64,000 bases of DNA from Cardiocondyla obscurior. Taxonomy: Eukaryota; Arthropoda; Insecta; Hymenoptera; Formicidae. The position numbers and the translations under genes were made by a program. Location of the stretch: assembly GCF_019399895.1 (NCBI RefSeq), contig NC_091866.1, positions 8,065,308-8,129,307 on the forward strand. The letters run 5' to 3'. Under the pieces are notes generated by a model that searched no databases, had not been told where the DNA came from, and worked only from the letters and a program-made list of their open reading frames with translations. This document shows positions 12,201 to 26,294 of this stretch, piece by piece (position 1 is the stretch's first letter; each line of letters opens with the position of its first letter).

Positions 12201-15200
12201 ATATTTATTATATAATAAAGGCCCGTCGGGAATAATGCGGCGAGTTCCTTGAAATCTGTTGCTTAGCGATAACGTTTTTCCCTCCCCACGTCCTTTCGTT
12301 GCGCCGCGTAAAGTCTTTGACTTTCTACAGCGTCAACCAGCCAACGGTAAGCGCTTTTCCCGTGAAAATATTTTTAAAGCCAGACTGCGGAGTCTTGGGT
12401 GGAATTAAAAACCTATAAACGCGTGTAATTCAAGCCCAGAAGAATTATATGGGTTCAATAAGTGCGCGGTATCTGGGCGAGTAGAAACGAATCGTCACCT
12501 CGCGAACAAATCGTGCGCGTCGCGTCGCGTTCGACGAGGGGGCAGATACGAGCGGCGGATAGATTTGCAAATTTCCAATAGCGTCGTTCGTTATCTAATT
12601 TGCATTTAGAATAGCCAAGGCCGTGCGGTGCCAAGCGCCACGGTACCGCAGACGCGGGGGAAGCCCGCGCGCGCAAAGAAGAGGAGAAACTATTTTCGCG
12701 AGGAACGCTGCTGGCTTTCGCTGTTGCAAGGCGAAGTCAAACATTCAAAACTAGTTGCAATATGCCGTGACGGCGTGCAGTTATCGAGTAACGGCATACG
12801 AACGTGCTCCCGGCACAAAATATCGAATAATAAGAAAATGGGAGGGAAAAGGGGGACGGGCGAATCGTGCGTTCGTCCGCCAGCTTGCCCGACGAATCAC
12901 CGTCGTCTCCTTTAGCTGCACAATAGAAAATATTTTCTGTTGCCCGGTACGCGCGCGCAACCGAAAGAGAGAGAGATATGCTTATTCGCATGTAAGACGT
13001 GCATGCACAAAGTATGCGCGAATCCGCGTGAACGAGGCGCATGGGAAATGAACGGAGAGGTACTAAAAGGTACTAAAAGTAACGGCTGCGCGGCACGATA
13101 ACTGTTAAGCTACCGAGCGTGGATTTCGCTCGTGCATCCAACTGCTCAATTTCATGGTGGTTCCTACTTATCCTCGCCGATTTCCCCTCGTTCGTTCCCT
13201 TCTTAATCTATGGCCCGCACGAAACGCGGACGGCGTTTAGCCAAAAAGTTTAAAGACGTCGACGACGAGACGCGCGCGAGACGTACACCGCCGCGTTTCA
13301 CGAGGAAGAAGGGAAAGAGAGGAGAGAAAAAAAAAAAGAAAAAAAAAAGCCGGAGGACGAGAGCGCACCTATGAAAACCTATGTAATATCTTGTGTATGC
13401 AGACGTCACGTACGCGGTGCGTGTTCACAAGTGTGTAACGAAAAGTGTTCGTGCCGAACACGTGTTCTCCGCGTTAATGCGTTACCCGCGGCGCGAGTAA
13501 AAAGGCATTTTTCTCGAGCCGACCGTAACGCGACACAGCTCCGCTCTGCATTTACAACGCGCTCTTAGCAACCCCGACGACGTGCTTGCAAGCTGCGCGG
13601 ATCGATTCAACTTCGAACGCAGCATCCTTTCGATCGAACATTCTTCGCAAGCGCCGACGAAATGAAAAAAACGGGGGAGATGATCGCTCCCCCGCTTGTC
13701 ACTTTAGCGTTCGCTTTCTTTTTTTTTTTTTTTTTTTTATTCTATTTATTCCTTTCTTCGTCTAAGTCGTGAAATGCAGGACTTCTCCTTTATTATAATG
13801 TCAAAGGCACGTTTCGATTTTAAGAAAATTATTCACGTCATCGTTGCTCGTACGTTGAATTACACACGGCGTTAGCGAATTAATTTTTCTGAATATCTAA
13901 TTTGAAAAAGACGATATAACTTTTGATTTGTAGAATCTTCTTACATTCGTTTATCCTGGTACATATTTTGCGACAGTGCAAATATACATGGATATAATAT
14001 GCGAAGTTCGAGAAGACGCGACAGAGAGGGAGGCAAAGATAATAACGTGCTCGACGAAGGAGAATGGCACCACTCGCGCAGTCATCTGCCACGAGTATGA
14101 ATTACATCAGCGATTGAAACTCGTTCGCGGTGGGGAAAAAAAAGGGGAGGCAAATGCGCAGACCCCGGGCTGTCGGAGGTGTCGAGATTTGCATATTAAA
14201 TGGGTTGGGATTTATAACGGTCGGACTTTCGAGCGGAGTTAGCAATATGTGCGATAAATAAAGAATATTCTTCGCGTCAAGTTCAATTTTCGCGCACGCT
14301 AGATACAAGAGCGGAAAAAAAAAGGGAGGTCGAAAGAAAAAACTTAACGGATTTTGATATCAACTGGCGTTTTAAAATCTTTTAAGACGTGCAGAGAAAA
14401 ATGGAACCTTCTACTTCTCTTAATAAAATACAATACAAACTTGTAACAAACTAATGTAATTAATTAACCCATTTAAATCGCAATTTGTATGCCGTTACTC
14501 TTATCGTTTATTTATCTCGTACAGCGTTGTGAGATTGATCGAATAATCCATGCTGTCCCGCCAAGAAACTTTTCTGGACCGTTCATGGGTTTATATAGTT
14601 CTTTCCTGAACCGGTTCCCGTCGCTATTCGGCGGCAATATCGAACTAAGTTATGTTCCGCTTGCGCGAATTTGTGCGTTCCGCGTGGCTCGTCGGCGCTT
14701 TTGATATACGAATACCTCGTCGCGGCGGGTTCGAAACGGGTGGGACACTTTGTTGCGAAACGACTCCGGTAATATCTATTACCGCGTCGGATTTAAAGGG
14801 CATTAAAAGATAAGTTCCCCGAAAAGAAGTTCCCGCGTGTGTGTTGCACAAAGGATAAAATAAATACGAAGCCGATATAAAATTCCGCGCGGCATTAGCT
14901 TTATACTCCCCCTTTTTACCATGCTCCCCTTTATTCCCCGTATTTCATTTTTGTCACACACGTGCAAACGAAGGGAATAATTGTCCTATCAATTAAAGTG
15001 CGGGCCAAATTATTCTCGTAAACCTGACAAACTCTCGCAAAGCCGCGGGGTTTATTATTCCGGTGCGGCGTTATCGGTAAATGATCCCATTACGGGAGTG
15101 GTTATCTGTACATTAAGTCGCGTAGAGGCGATACACCGAAGTGGAATAGCGCATTTGTCCCGCTGAAAAGCCATGATGTATCGACTTATTTATGAACCTT

Positions 15201-17574
15201 TTTAAACTAGGCGACGACACTTCGCGAGCGTTCAAATTGTGAAAGAACCCATTTGTCTTCGTTGAGCCGCCGAATGATTTCTTCATCTAAATAAGCATCT
15301 CGAACAGTTGGCCAAAACGTGGCACTCGTATTGCATATGGAATAATAAGCTTTCACGTAATGGTCACTGCACATCGTATACGTAATTTTATAACTGATTC
15401 TTTATTTCCGATAAAGCTTCCTCGAAATAGCCTCTTAATAAATGACGAAAAATGCTTTTCTTTTTTTATATATATCTTTTTTTATGAACGCGCAGAGTTC
15501 TCGCAAGAAAAACGGTCGCGGTCAGGAGCAATAATCGACTAATTTGTCCGCGCGTTTGTATATCTAAAAAGCCGAGAGTCTATGCCGAGGCGCGATGATA
15601 GCAAACACAAATTGGTGGTGGCTGGACTAATATAGCCGAATATGATGAATGGTCTTTTATATCTACGGACGTAGTGAGGTGTTATGCGTTACGTTAGTGT
15701 TGAATTATTGCGTGCGTGGGGCAGCCGCGCGTCGGCACAATAACGCAGCCCGCGGGAGGGCTCGGTCGGTCCCGGGACCCAGCCGGATCTCCCCCGGCCC
15801 ACGTTCGTGGTCCGGAGCTTTTACCCGCGAGACATCGAGATACGCGTCGAGCTCGATACCTCTTTCGCTCCCCTTTGCGCCCCTCTTCTTTTTTATTATT
15901 TTTTTTTTCTGCGCGCGATTTTAATCGAACCGCGTTACGAGCGAATCGAAAGATCAATCGGCATTGATCTCCTCGAGGATTTATGGCTGTCGACTCGTTA
16001 TTACCATTCATGAAGTATAATAACCCGCGAAATAAACGACGCTATCCGTTGCTCACGGTCGCGCATCATCGTGATGCATCATCCCCGCGCACAGGAATGT
16101 TCTCACTTCCGTTTCGTCCCTTATCGCCTCTCATCTTGTCACCTCGTAATACATTTTTATTTTATTTTTTTATCGAAATCCTATCAATATTTCTTACGAA
16201 TCTAACAAAGCGGACTGAAGACGATCAGTTTTCAAGCGTTACGTAAGAACTTGTCAATGTCAGACGTTATCACTTTCCGAACGATCATTTAGCACCTCGG
16301 CAGCTCTCTATCATACCAAATTACCGTTCATGAAATACTGACGTTCGACGGAGGGGACCGACCGACTGGAAAGAGACGGACGGATATGTTGATCCAATCT
16401 ACTCTAATTATCGCTAGGGAGGTAGGCATAATAATAGCACCGTCTCAGACTCAAAGTTGCGCCACGGACTTCGTAGCGAAGCGACGGGGGCAGAAAGAGA
16501 GGTAGAAAAAGAGGGAAAAGAACAGAAGCACTGACGCATCACTGGCGGGCTTGATTGATGGACGAGTCGCCATGTTTATAATTAGAGTCCGACGTTTCCG
16601 GTTCACTGACGTCTCCGGCCGCGATTCGCCGCGGATCAATCTCTTTTCTGTGGCCGTTGAAAAGATCTCACCGGCGTCGTGCGCCCACGTAGAACAGCCG
16701 CTAAAAACGTGCGAGGAAAACCGGCGGCGGCAACGTAAAAATCACGGGTATCCTGGTATCGCTCTCGTCCATCGTGAAAAAAACGTGTGAAAAAAAAAAA
16801 AAAAAAAAAAAAGGTGCGTGAAGCGCTTATCTCGCGCGGAAACGGCGTGTGAGAAAACGCGCGATTTCACGGACGTTGTTCCGCTTCGTTCGTTGATTCT
16901 AATTTCGGTGCTCGCGGTGCCGAGCAGATGCAACGTGTTATCGAACCTTTTAACCACGTGGACGTTTACGACGCTCGGTCGGACGTACCGGCTACGAAAA
17001 TCCACGTGTGCAGGAAACGAGATGCGGGTCGTCGCGGTGGCGGTCACGCCATGTTCGTATCTCTTTCTCCAACAGTCGACAAATTCAAACGGCGGGATTC
17101 AAATAAATTTGCGAGATGCGCGTTCTTATAAAAGACCCCCGTGTCTGTTTCTTTTAAACCTCCTTTAATCGAGCTAAGACTGTCTCGGATTTTTTTTTTT
17201 TTTTTTTTGTTAAGATACAAAATGAGAACGTTTATCGTGACAAACGCATGATGGATTGCGAGCGAGTTAAATATAAATTGTAGATGTATAAATGTGTACG
17301 ATTGAGACCGTTTCTAAATTTGTAAAATGTTCAAAGTATATTCTTGTCTCTGCAAAATTGGCAAGTTATTGAAGGATGGTGTGGAGAGAAATTTTTGAAA
17401 GAAAAAAAGGAAAAAATAAATTTGATCGACCGCAAAGTCATCTTATAAACGGTGATAATTTTCTAATAATATGTTTCGTTATTTCGTCACTTTTCAGACA
17501 TCGTGTATTGTTCGTCACGTTAGATCGCCCCATCGAGCACATCGGGGTAATTATTATTCTGTTGATAAACTCAC

Positions 17575-17647
17575 CTCTATTCTGCATGAAACTGAAGAGG
17601 TCGTCGAGGAATATCTTCCGTTCAACGGAGTCGTCCAACTCGTACAG
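17575..17647 (-). CDS. retn: retn exon: ARID helix 1
   Basis: A 73-nt exon on the minus strand. The acceptor is gttttag|CTGTAC at 17647 and the donor is AATAGAG|gtgagt at 17575. It starts in phase 0 and leaves one base (G) of a split glycine codon. The 24 codons read LYELDDSVERKIFLDDLFSF and MQNR. They match the first ARID helix of ARID3 proteins, whose family form is close to DDPKRKEFLDDLFSFMQKRG. FLDDLFSFMQ is intact, while the preceding positions (SVERKIF instead of PKRKEF) and N for K near the end differ from the fly and human forms I know. The exon is isolated between introns of about 31.9 kb upstream and 15.95 kb downstream. A second, more typical copy of this exon used as an alternative is conceivable, but I did not see one in the window. 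Confidence 0.95.
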
Positions 17648-20221
17648 CTAAAACAGAAAGAAAAGAAACAAATAAATCTCGCCGTCGTAATACGCAAAGT
17701 AAACAATATACGGTTTGGTGTACGGAATGTCGGTGCCTCGCCACTAACGCGTTAACGCTTAACGGAGCGTGCGTCTCTTTCCGTGCAAACATTTACAGGA
17801 AATTACACATGTAACGATGGAATATCTCGAATAACGAACACATCTTCCATTCCACGCCGGTATAGCATTATCGAATTATTCATAATTGAAGAACATACGC
17901 GATAAGATCCGTTTTGTCAGTCGTGCGACTAGTACAATTCGATGTAATTAACCGGCAATCAGTACTTTTGTGTCGCGCGCGTTTATAATTACGGCAAATG
18001 CCTTCGTCTTCTTCCTTCACCCTCCTCCCTCCCCCTCCCGGTCGCAGCACCTTCTTCGCTCTCTCTTTCTCTCGATCGGGAGAATAAAACGTTACCTCGC
18101 GGCGTGGTAATAAAAACAGGAGTGAAACAAGTGTGCTCATAGCGACAGGCAGATTAGTTAGTTCCGATTATTAATGATTCCGTTTAACCTACCTCATAAC
18201 CCGAAACCCTCGCCGACCGTACGAAAGCCAAACCCCCTTCGGGGCTGGCGGGCCCCGTATTATCATATTTGTTATGTACGATGTGCTATATCTAATCTGA
18301 AACCTCCTAATTGCTTTTATAATATGAGCTCCGTACACCCTCGCTTTCTCCTTCTCCCTGATGTCTCTCGGCGTATCCTCTTTTTCTCCATCCGCGCTTT
18401 CTACATCCCTTAAACGTATACGCTCGGACAAGCGACTCGGGTCCGCGGGCTCCGTTCCTTTTCCTCTTCCGACTCTACGTTCTTCGCCAGCTCAGCCGAC
18501 TCCGCATGCTCGCCGCGACGATAAATTTCATTCAACTAATCGCGCGGTGTTTCGCAACACTATCTCTCTCCCTAAGGGCGAATAATAATTAATACGCTGG
18601 CTCGCGAGCACAGTCTGTCCCGACTAGTTTTCCACCTAGGCTGCGCTCGTGGTTTGTGAAAGTAATAATTAAAAAAAAATTACGAAACTGTGAACATCGG
18701 TCGATACGTACGTTTAATTAACCCTTACGTTTCAGTTTAATCTCGCGTCCAAATCGAGTTGTTTTTTTTTTTTCCTTGAATGAGGCTAAAGCTAATTGAT
18801 TTTACGATCCGAGCCGAGTGTCCGGAGCATTTTATCGGCAGCGACGTAATTACCGAGAGTACCACGTCGTCTCGCGATCCGACGTGGAAACGTAAAATAA
18901 TACGTCAAACCGCAACGCCCCATGTGAAGACGTAAATGTCGACGCCTGTCACGAGAAAAAATGCTGCGCGCACGAGATGTATAGCGACAAAACGAAATAC
19001 GTGCGGTACGCACGCACAACGAGCGCATTACCAGCTGTATAGAACGGGGCGGTTTCCGAGCGCGCTGTGGCAGGTGCCCGGGTGATCGCTACCACGTGCA
19101 GCAGATCGTTAATCGAAGTTAATCAACGAAAGAGGGAGAGAGAGAGAGAGAAAGAGAAGCGTTTATTCGTGCTGCTCGTCGTTTAATTTTCGCGACAACC
19201 CCTTCGCCCTCGCACGGGCCCGATCTTCCGCCACCCTTGATGAGACGAGGCAACGAGTATATCGCAGGCAACGAAGGAATGAAGAAACGAACGGATGGAC
19301 GGACAGCATTTCTCAAGGGCCATTTTGTACTACTTTCTCGTGTTTTTTCTTTGGCTACACGAGCGATGAGCTCGTTAGGGGCAGCCGGAGGGAGAGGACG
19401 AAGTAAAAGGCTACGGGGGGAAGAAGGGGACACGGGGGCATAGAGGCTGAGGGTTCAAGCGAGGTATATTGATTGATCTACAGTTAAGCGGACTGACGGC
19501 GGCCACGTGAAGTTCAGGGGAGGAGAGGCAGGGACTCTTTTCTCTCTCGCGCGTATCCTACGTGCTGCCCTTGTGCGCACCTTACTACCGTGGTAAAATA
19601 AAGACGGGGCAACGGAATTTGCTCTCGATGATGCATGCGCCGCGGCCCCGCCCTCTCCTTCTCTCATCCACTGACGGCCGGTGAATAATAATTCCTGATA
19701 CGACCCGCCGGTTGATCGGACGACTTTCGTCCCGGGCTCAGCAGCCACGGGGAAGAGAGCCAACTTTGCCGATGATCGATGTACGCGTGCTTAGTAACGT
19801 TAACGGACTCGGGAGATGCCGTGATTATAGCGACCGAAGTGTATGCACACACGGCACGGCGTTCCGCAAGAATGTCCGGTAATGATCGCGTTCAATGAGC
19901 GGGGCAATTCCTTGAAAATTTTAATCATCGAAAAGTTCAATCGCCTCCTTGTCAAGCCTGTCAATCTGCTCATTACGTAAGTCAGCCGAGACGTTCCGCG
20001 ATTTTATTCTGGCCGCTCGCGCTCGCGCGCTCGCTGTAACGAATGATGATTTATTCGCAAATTTGTCTTTAAGCGCAAGAGCATTTCGTTAAATATTAAT
20101 ACGGTCGGGAGGAAGCGGGACATCGCGAACGTGTCGCGAATTGCGCGCTACGCGAACGTGTGAAGATCGCCGATGCCGATTTCCAACTTCTCCTCCGTTC
20201 TGGCCCCTTGGCTCCGTCGCG

Positions 20222-20332
20222 CGATGAATTTTACGAGCCCCGGGACGCGAAGCGCGATAGAGACGAATGTGGAGAGTTCTCTCACGGGCACTTCGCGCGG
20301 GCACACGTCGCTAGCTTTACGAGCAACAATTA
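20222..20332. repeat. Possible fourth copy of the interspersed repeat
   Basis: It shares only the two ends: gaattttacgag at the left and gctttacgagcaa about 85 nt to the right, with a CG-rich middle that does not align well. The spacing of the two tttacgag motifs resembles copies 2 and 3 (roughly 95-105 nt). This may be an old copy or coincidence. Confidence 0.25.
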
Positions 20333-22100
20333 TCGATGCGCGACTTTTTCCGCCGCGTCAGAGATCGAGATAGTCTCCGCTTTCTTCCGGTCAGAGAATA
20401 AAGAACCGAGGTAACTCTGTTCTCGTGATGTAAATGTAGTTATAAATAAAAATTAAGACAATTCCTAACAGAAATTTTTGTCGAGAAAAAAAAAATAAAA
20501 TAAAAATCTATTCAATATCGTGATAATTTTGAAAAATACATCCTCACGCTCCCCTGAGACCGATAATGATTAAGTACAATTTCCATACGGCAACCGAGCC
20601 TCGTTCCAAGGAGAGAAGGAGAAAGAGAAAAGAACGTCGAGCAGCCGTCGACGGGATCTCGCCGACTTATTATCTTAATTACGTAATTGCCCGTGGGTCC
20701 GTGTACTTTGAAAAACCTCGCGCGGGCGATACGCCGTCGCGTCGCATCCGCCCCCGCGAGCGCAAGGGATCAACTTCCGGCCGTAAACCCTTTTTAAGGG
20801 TGCGTCTCGAGCGAAACGGAAGCGGGCGCAGCCTTATGCAATGCGCTCCCGACTTTTCCTTTCGAGCCCCGAGATCGAGATACCGGATAATAGCGGTAGG
20901 GACGGTCATGAAGGAAAAAGAAAAGAAAAAAGAACGTGCGAGGATAGCCAGCACTCTTGTCATGCTAATGGCAATGCTAAAGTATCGATTTGAGATTTTT
21001 GTATTAAAAGTGCAAAGAAATTGTAATTAAGTAATAATAAAAAATATAAAAAAACGAGAGAAATAACTTATTTTTAACCAGCTAAATTATCATTAAATAA
21101 TTTCCCGACATGTTAATTCCCGTCCGACCGCGCAAATTTCGCGGTAGGTTTGCGAAACGACGAACGTGCGAAGCGAGATAAAACTTTTATCGCTCGTTTC
21201 CCCCGATGGCCGTGTTTGCTCTCCTCGAAGCATTCAAGTGCGATCGTTAAAGTGCGAATGCGGTGTGATGCAATTACGACAACGGACGGCGTTATTTTTG
21301 CAGAAGTCTTTTTCGGACGTAAAGCGTTTCGGGTGCATATACGCGTACGCGGATCAAAAGAAAGTTAATTATCAATATAAAAGTATATAAGTTTGCTCGT
21401 AACTCGGGACGTTGGGTAGCTTCAATGTCGCCAAACGCCCGCCGATGAGAATAAAAAATCAAAGAGGGACTCGATTCGCCGGTGATAAGCCGAAGGAAAG
21501 ATATCTGGGCTGGAAATGGCCAATTCTGAACGGGGATATCAAGATCAGCCGCTGGGTTATACGAGCGGCCATAATAGTCGCTACCATTACCCGCTTCCAG
21601 GACATTAAAGATAGCCTAAGGCAATTATAATCATTATTATGTCGAGCGGCGCGTACAATGCCGCTGGTGCGTTACGCTCCTATAAAATTTCCGTAACGTC
21701 CAGAGCAACGAGAGGCCCGGCCTTCCATCTCTCGCTACGCCCAGTGAACTCCACCCGCGCGAGCCTGTTATCACGGCGATTCTCGAATCGTCTCACGCAT
21801 CGAAATTGCGAGGTAACACGTCGGCGAACATTATCTTCGGAAAAGAAACCCTTTAGGACGTTTAACAGAAGTTGGAAAATTAAGTGCGTAAAAAGAAAAA
21901 AAAAAGAAAAAAAAATTGTATCTTTAATAAAAAATAAATTTTAATAAAGAACACTTGAGATAATCATTCGTCTGAAGTATAAAAAAGAAACGCGAGGCGT
22001 TATATCTTACAGACTGGAAGAAGTGCCTTTCATCCACTTTTTTTTTGCTTTCGTTTGCTTTACGCCGCATTTATATGTAATGGAACAATCAAGAGAGATA

Positions 22101-22121
22101 AAGAGAGAGAGAGAGAGAGAG
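22101..22121. repeat. (GA)n microsatellite
   Basis: About ten GA units on the plus strand in a purine-rich neighbourhood (tggaacaatcaagagagataaag just before, in part). GA runs of this kind are candidate sites for GAGA-type factors in insects, but microsatellite slippage is the simpler reading. Confidence 0.85.
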
Positions 22122-22562
22122 GGAAGGAGAGGATAATTGCAACCTCCGGAAAGTGCTGTGGGTTCCGAGAAAATAAAGTAGACTCAATGAAAGATATTGA
22201 TTTTAGCTACAAGCGCGGTAGTTGTATCGGTAAATGATAGTCGAATAAAAACAAGATAAGCGGAGTAAAAATGAAGGCGTTAGCCTTGCGGGAAACGAGA
22301 AAATACGGGACGAAAACCGATTGACACTCTATCCGGAGCCGGTCTCTCGAAATAACGTGGACGGGGGAATCCACTCCCGCGAATTCCCATTATAAGGGCG
22401 AAATCAATCTGCTTTATCCCACCGATATCGTTTCGCGGCAAGAGAAAGACTCATCCGTTGTCCTTGGACAGCTCTAATCCGAATGAGGTTCCGTTCGTAT
22501 CCACTTGCGTTTCTTTGAGCGGATCTAGCCTCGAAATGAGCTTCCGAGAGAAATCATTCAAG

Positions 22563-22638
22563 TTTTTTTTTTTTTTTTTTTTTTTTGAACGATTCGTCCT
22601 TACTATGTCACAGCTCTCTCTCTCTCTCTCTTTCTCTC
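22563..22638. repeat. T24 run followed by (CT)n
   Basis: A run of 24 T at 22563-22586 is followed by a unique spacer of about 27 bases and a CT repeat at 22614-22638. On the transcribed minus strand these read as poly-A and GA. It is not next to an exon, so it is not a splice tract. Confidence 0.85.
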
Positions 22639-25008
22639 CCCGTTTGTTTTTCGCCTATTTCGTCAAATTAGATATGTCAGAATTATGTTTCCGAGAAAAT
22701 ATCGTATTCCCGCACATATATGTGCACGACAAATTATTACCATCCGACCCGAACGAGGTCATCGACCAGGCATCCATCCTACCATGCAGTATTTCCACCA
22801 TAAAGCGCAATCGACTTATTAAAAGCTGGTAAACGGAGCTCTATGATGGAGTCTACTTCTACGCGAGCACCGGAGCGAAATAAAATTGTAAAAAATAATA
22901 AAATCTCTAAGAATAATCAAGACTCGTTGTAACGAAACAAGAGTTTATACGAAAGAAGAAGGCAGTGGACTCTCCATGATGTCGGCGTCAACAAAGAAAT
23001 GTAAGAAACGAAATACTCCGTGGTCCCTTTACGTCCTCCCGTTCTCTTTCCCCTTTTCTCCCTTCGTTTCGTTCTCTCTCTTTCTCTTCCGAGCGCGAAG
23101 GCTCGATAGAGTCGGATTTTATGCTCGTAGCTGGAAATATTAAATCGCACCTAAGCACGTTTTATGTCGGCCGCCTAATAATCTCCGACAACTGACTTTG
23201 ACTTCTCCCTTCCACCACCCATCCTTCGTCTCCTTCCTCTCTATCCTCTTTTGCTCACGATCGTTTTCGTCTCTCCGCCTACGTCTTTCCATCCTCGAGA
23301 CGGCGACCGCTCGAAAAGCCCTCTGTGGGCGGCCAACGCATCCATCCGTGGCCCATAAACCCTTTAAATGTTCCGAAAGGGCCTCTGGTTTACTCTGTAA
23401 CCCTTTTCGCATTGATCCCTTCCGTCGCGGTTGCCAATTCAGAAAATACATAAAATCGAATAATCTATGTCGCGGTCACGCGAATCCCCGTGGACGTAGA
23501 AATCGATCGCAAAACGTTCGATCGCGGTGCATTTGACGATTCGACATGGACGTTGTCCATTAAAAATTATATTCTCTATTTTTTTATTTCACATAAATTA
23601 TTATAAAGCTAAATAAATTATTACTAGTGCAATCGAAATATAAATACACGAAAGAGTTGCATTCGTTTCTCCTCTCCCCGAGTATGTTAAGACCAACAGA
23701 CGCGTATTAGCAATATTTGCAATTAAATAAATTTCCAGTTAAAAGTAAATATCGTTACTCGTCTTTGGTTCTCCGGGACGAGCAGCGAGACGGGAACCGG
23801 AAATGCCGCAGCGCGCCTCGCGCCCGTCGCACCCCTTCTTTACTTCGCAGTTAATTCGCTCGTAAATGTCGACGGGAGAGAAAACCGATTGGCGAAACAT
23901 CGGGCGCACAATTTCACGGGCTGACTGTGGCGACTACGGTGATCGGCCTCGGCACAAAGTTACGTTTACACGACGACAAATTGTCCGATCCACGAAAGTG
24001 CGAGTGCAAACGGTTTAACAGATGCGTGGGCTCTATCGATCAGGACCCGTCAAAGTGGCGTGTTTTTTAAGGAGTCGGCTGGTGAGGCGTATCTTTTTGC
24101 CGCGTCTCGCGAAAAAAATCCGCGTGGCGCGTTAGCGCGCGCTAATTTAATTTAGATAATAAACCACGAGCCGCGGCTAATATAAATTCGCGTTAACCAA
24201 CGCGTTAGTCATCTTATCGCCCTGCTCTCGTTTTATTATCGCGTCCGGGCGATTCGTCGAATGACGTATCGCCGGCAGCTAATATCTCTCGCGATGTCGT
24301 TGCTCCTGGTGCCCGTTTTTTCTCACACCTGCACGCCGACGTAACAGGAGATCGTAACGAGACGCTATGAACTGAAGATTTACGCTCCGGGGGCTCGCAC
24401 TCTCCAATTTAATTCAGTAGCCGGTTCAATTTGATTGCGAGATACCGCGAAAAGAGGTCGGTACGCCGCGATGGGTATCCTTTCGTTTCGAAGCCACACC
24501 TCGATTATTGGCTATCTGTCGTCGCGATGAATCCTTCTGTCTACATGTCCGGAGGTGTGGCGGTCATAAAAAAATCCCCTAGATATAATGACGACGATTT
24601 GATTCGATACAGTAGCGTAGTCTGCCGTCTTTTCGAAGCGGAATCGTTAACGAGAGGCGATAGAGTACGAATACACGAGTTTGGCTAACGGACGATAGCG
24701 TTGGAGAAATTGCGTGTGCCGTAAAAAATTCTTCACCGTTCGAATTCCGATCCGCAGGCCGCGTCGTCGAGGGTGGCAGCGTGACGTTTTCGACGGCTAC
24801 GTCATTGCGTGACAGGGGGTTAATACGAGTCAAGAAATTCCACGGGTCCTTTTCGCCTGTCCCCGAGACGCGAACGAGAGATAAAATTACGCGGTGCAAA
24901 AGGATCGATTAACCTGGGCGACGTATGGCGTAAAATACAGCTTCTAAGTGGCATACGTTTGTTCGCGCGGTCCACTCTCCTCTCCCGCTTCGCGCCGAGC
25001 GACGGAAA

Positions 25009-25062
25009 GAGAGAACGAGAGAACGAGATAACGAGAGAACGAGAGAAAGAGAGACGAAGGAG
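25009..25062. repeat. GAGAACGA-type octamer array
   Basis: About five imperfect units of an 8-10 bp purine-rich motif (gagaacga, once gataacga), ending in a GA-rich stretch. The units differ by single substitutions and small length changes. It lies in the long retn intron. Confidence 0.8.
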
Positions 25063-26277
25063 AGAGGGGTTTGGAGAAGCGGCGGACCGAGGGCGAGAAA
25101 AAGAGAAACGGGAGTCTTGCCTCGGTGTGGATCAAACGGAGCTACGTGAGCGCGCTTCGATTATAATAAATCAAGACGTAAATAATGAAGGGACGGATGG
25201 CTCCGAAAGCGGACAGCGGTTGCGGCGAAGAACACGATCGGATCCGCGCGTCGCGTCGTCTCTCTCGGCCGCGTCGCGGCCGTGAGAGGGATCGTAACGG
25301 GTATTAATGCCTCTCGCCCGAGGGATCGAGATCTCGGGGGCCCCGGCTCGCGTTTGATTTCATATTGTACGTCCCGATGGGCCGTTTAATGAGATTAATG
25401 CCGCGCGCGAAGAGCCAATTAACTTTCACGAAGCGATACTCACCAGCTCGCGCGCCAGCGTCGCGACATCACGTCGCCGATGATCGATGCCTGCGATCGT
25501 CGAAGAATCTCTCGCGGAAAACCATCCAGGAACGAGAGTATACTCCCACGCGGAAACAGCGGCGGCATTGTCCACGGGGTCCGCCAAGTTATTCGAGCTC
25601 GGACGACGAGGAGAGGTTACACTCGCGGCTCGTGGTAAAGACGAGAGAGAGACGGAGGTGAGGGTAAGAAAGCGCGAACGGCGGTGGAAGGGAAACGCAA
25701 AGCTACAAGCTCTCTTATTAACGAGGAAGCGAAACAACTCGCACCGAAACGCTAATCGACCGGGTACACAAAACGCGCCGTTTCTCGCGTACGACCGTAT
25801 CAACGGCCATCTTTGTTTCTCACGAAGAACGAAGCCGCAAGAGGCGCTATGTCCGATGTGAATTTATCGAGGCATATGTTTGCTAAGTAGGAAGGAAGAT
25901 GGAACAATTCGACCTCCTTCGTTAAAAGGAGAAAGAAATGGAGGAAAGAGAGAGGGAGGAAAGGAATCGTCACGTAATCACTGCTGTCGGAAAGATGAAA
26001 AGTTTCCCCGGTACTTCGTAACAACGATTGAAAAGCTATAAGGCACCGGTATCGTTAACATTAGTGGATACTTGGGAGGTGCTAAGATGCCTCTATAGAT
26101 AAAGATGTTTAAAATACGGAAAGAGTAAAGTACCTCGTTCATTACTGTTCGCGATTAGCGCGAGGCGTCGATAGCGATCGCCCGCCCGGAGTTTCGCACG
26201 AGGAACGGCTCGCGCGCCGGTAAACGTTGCATCGCTCGAGATAACGATGGGAGATAAGACGATTTGCGCCGCGGGTG

Positions 26278-26294
26278 GAGAGAGAGAGAGAGAG
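26278..26294. repeat. (GA)n microsatellite
   Basis: Eight to nine GA units within very CpG-rich DNA. Confidence 0.85.

Larger units (their letters stand above)
1625..17574 (-). other. retn intron, about 15.95 kb
   Basis: Intron between the ARID helix 1 exon (17575) and the ARID core exon (1624), splitting a glycine codon in phase 1. It holds A or T runs of 20 or more bases (1723-1746, 6863-6888, 10608-10633, 16791-16812), CT/GA-rich patches (about 3.9-4.15 kb and 11.74-11.82 kb) and the diverged repeat family at 2048-3236. A perfect 10-bp direct duplication (ggtactaaaa) sits at about 13061-13080. Many stop-poor stretches occur in CpG-rich DNA, but none has a recognisable domain or convincing exon borders. 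No tRNA, rRNA or transposase coding was recognised. Confidence 0.88.

Noticed and set aside
14767..14787. Short palindrome around ggtaatatctattacc
   Set aside because: A 7-bp stem with a 2-base loop is expected by chance in a window of this size.
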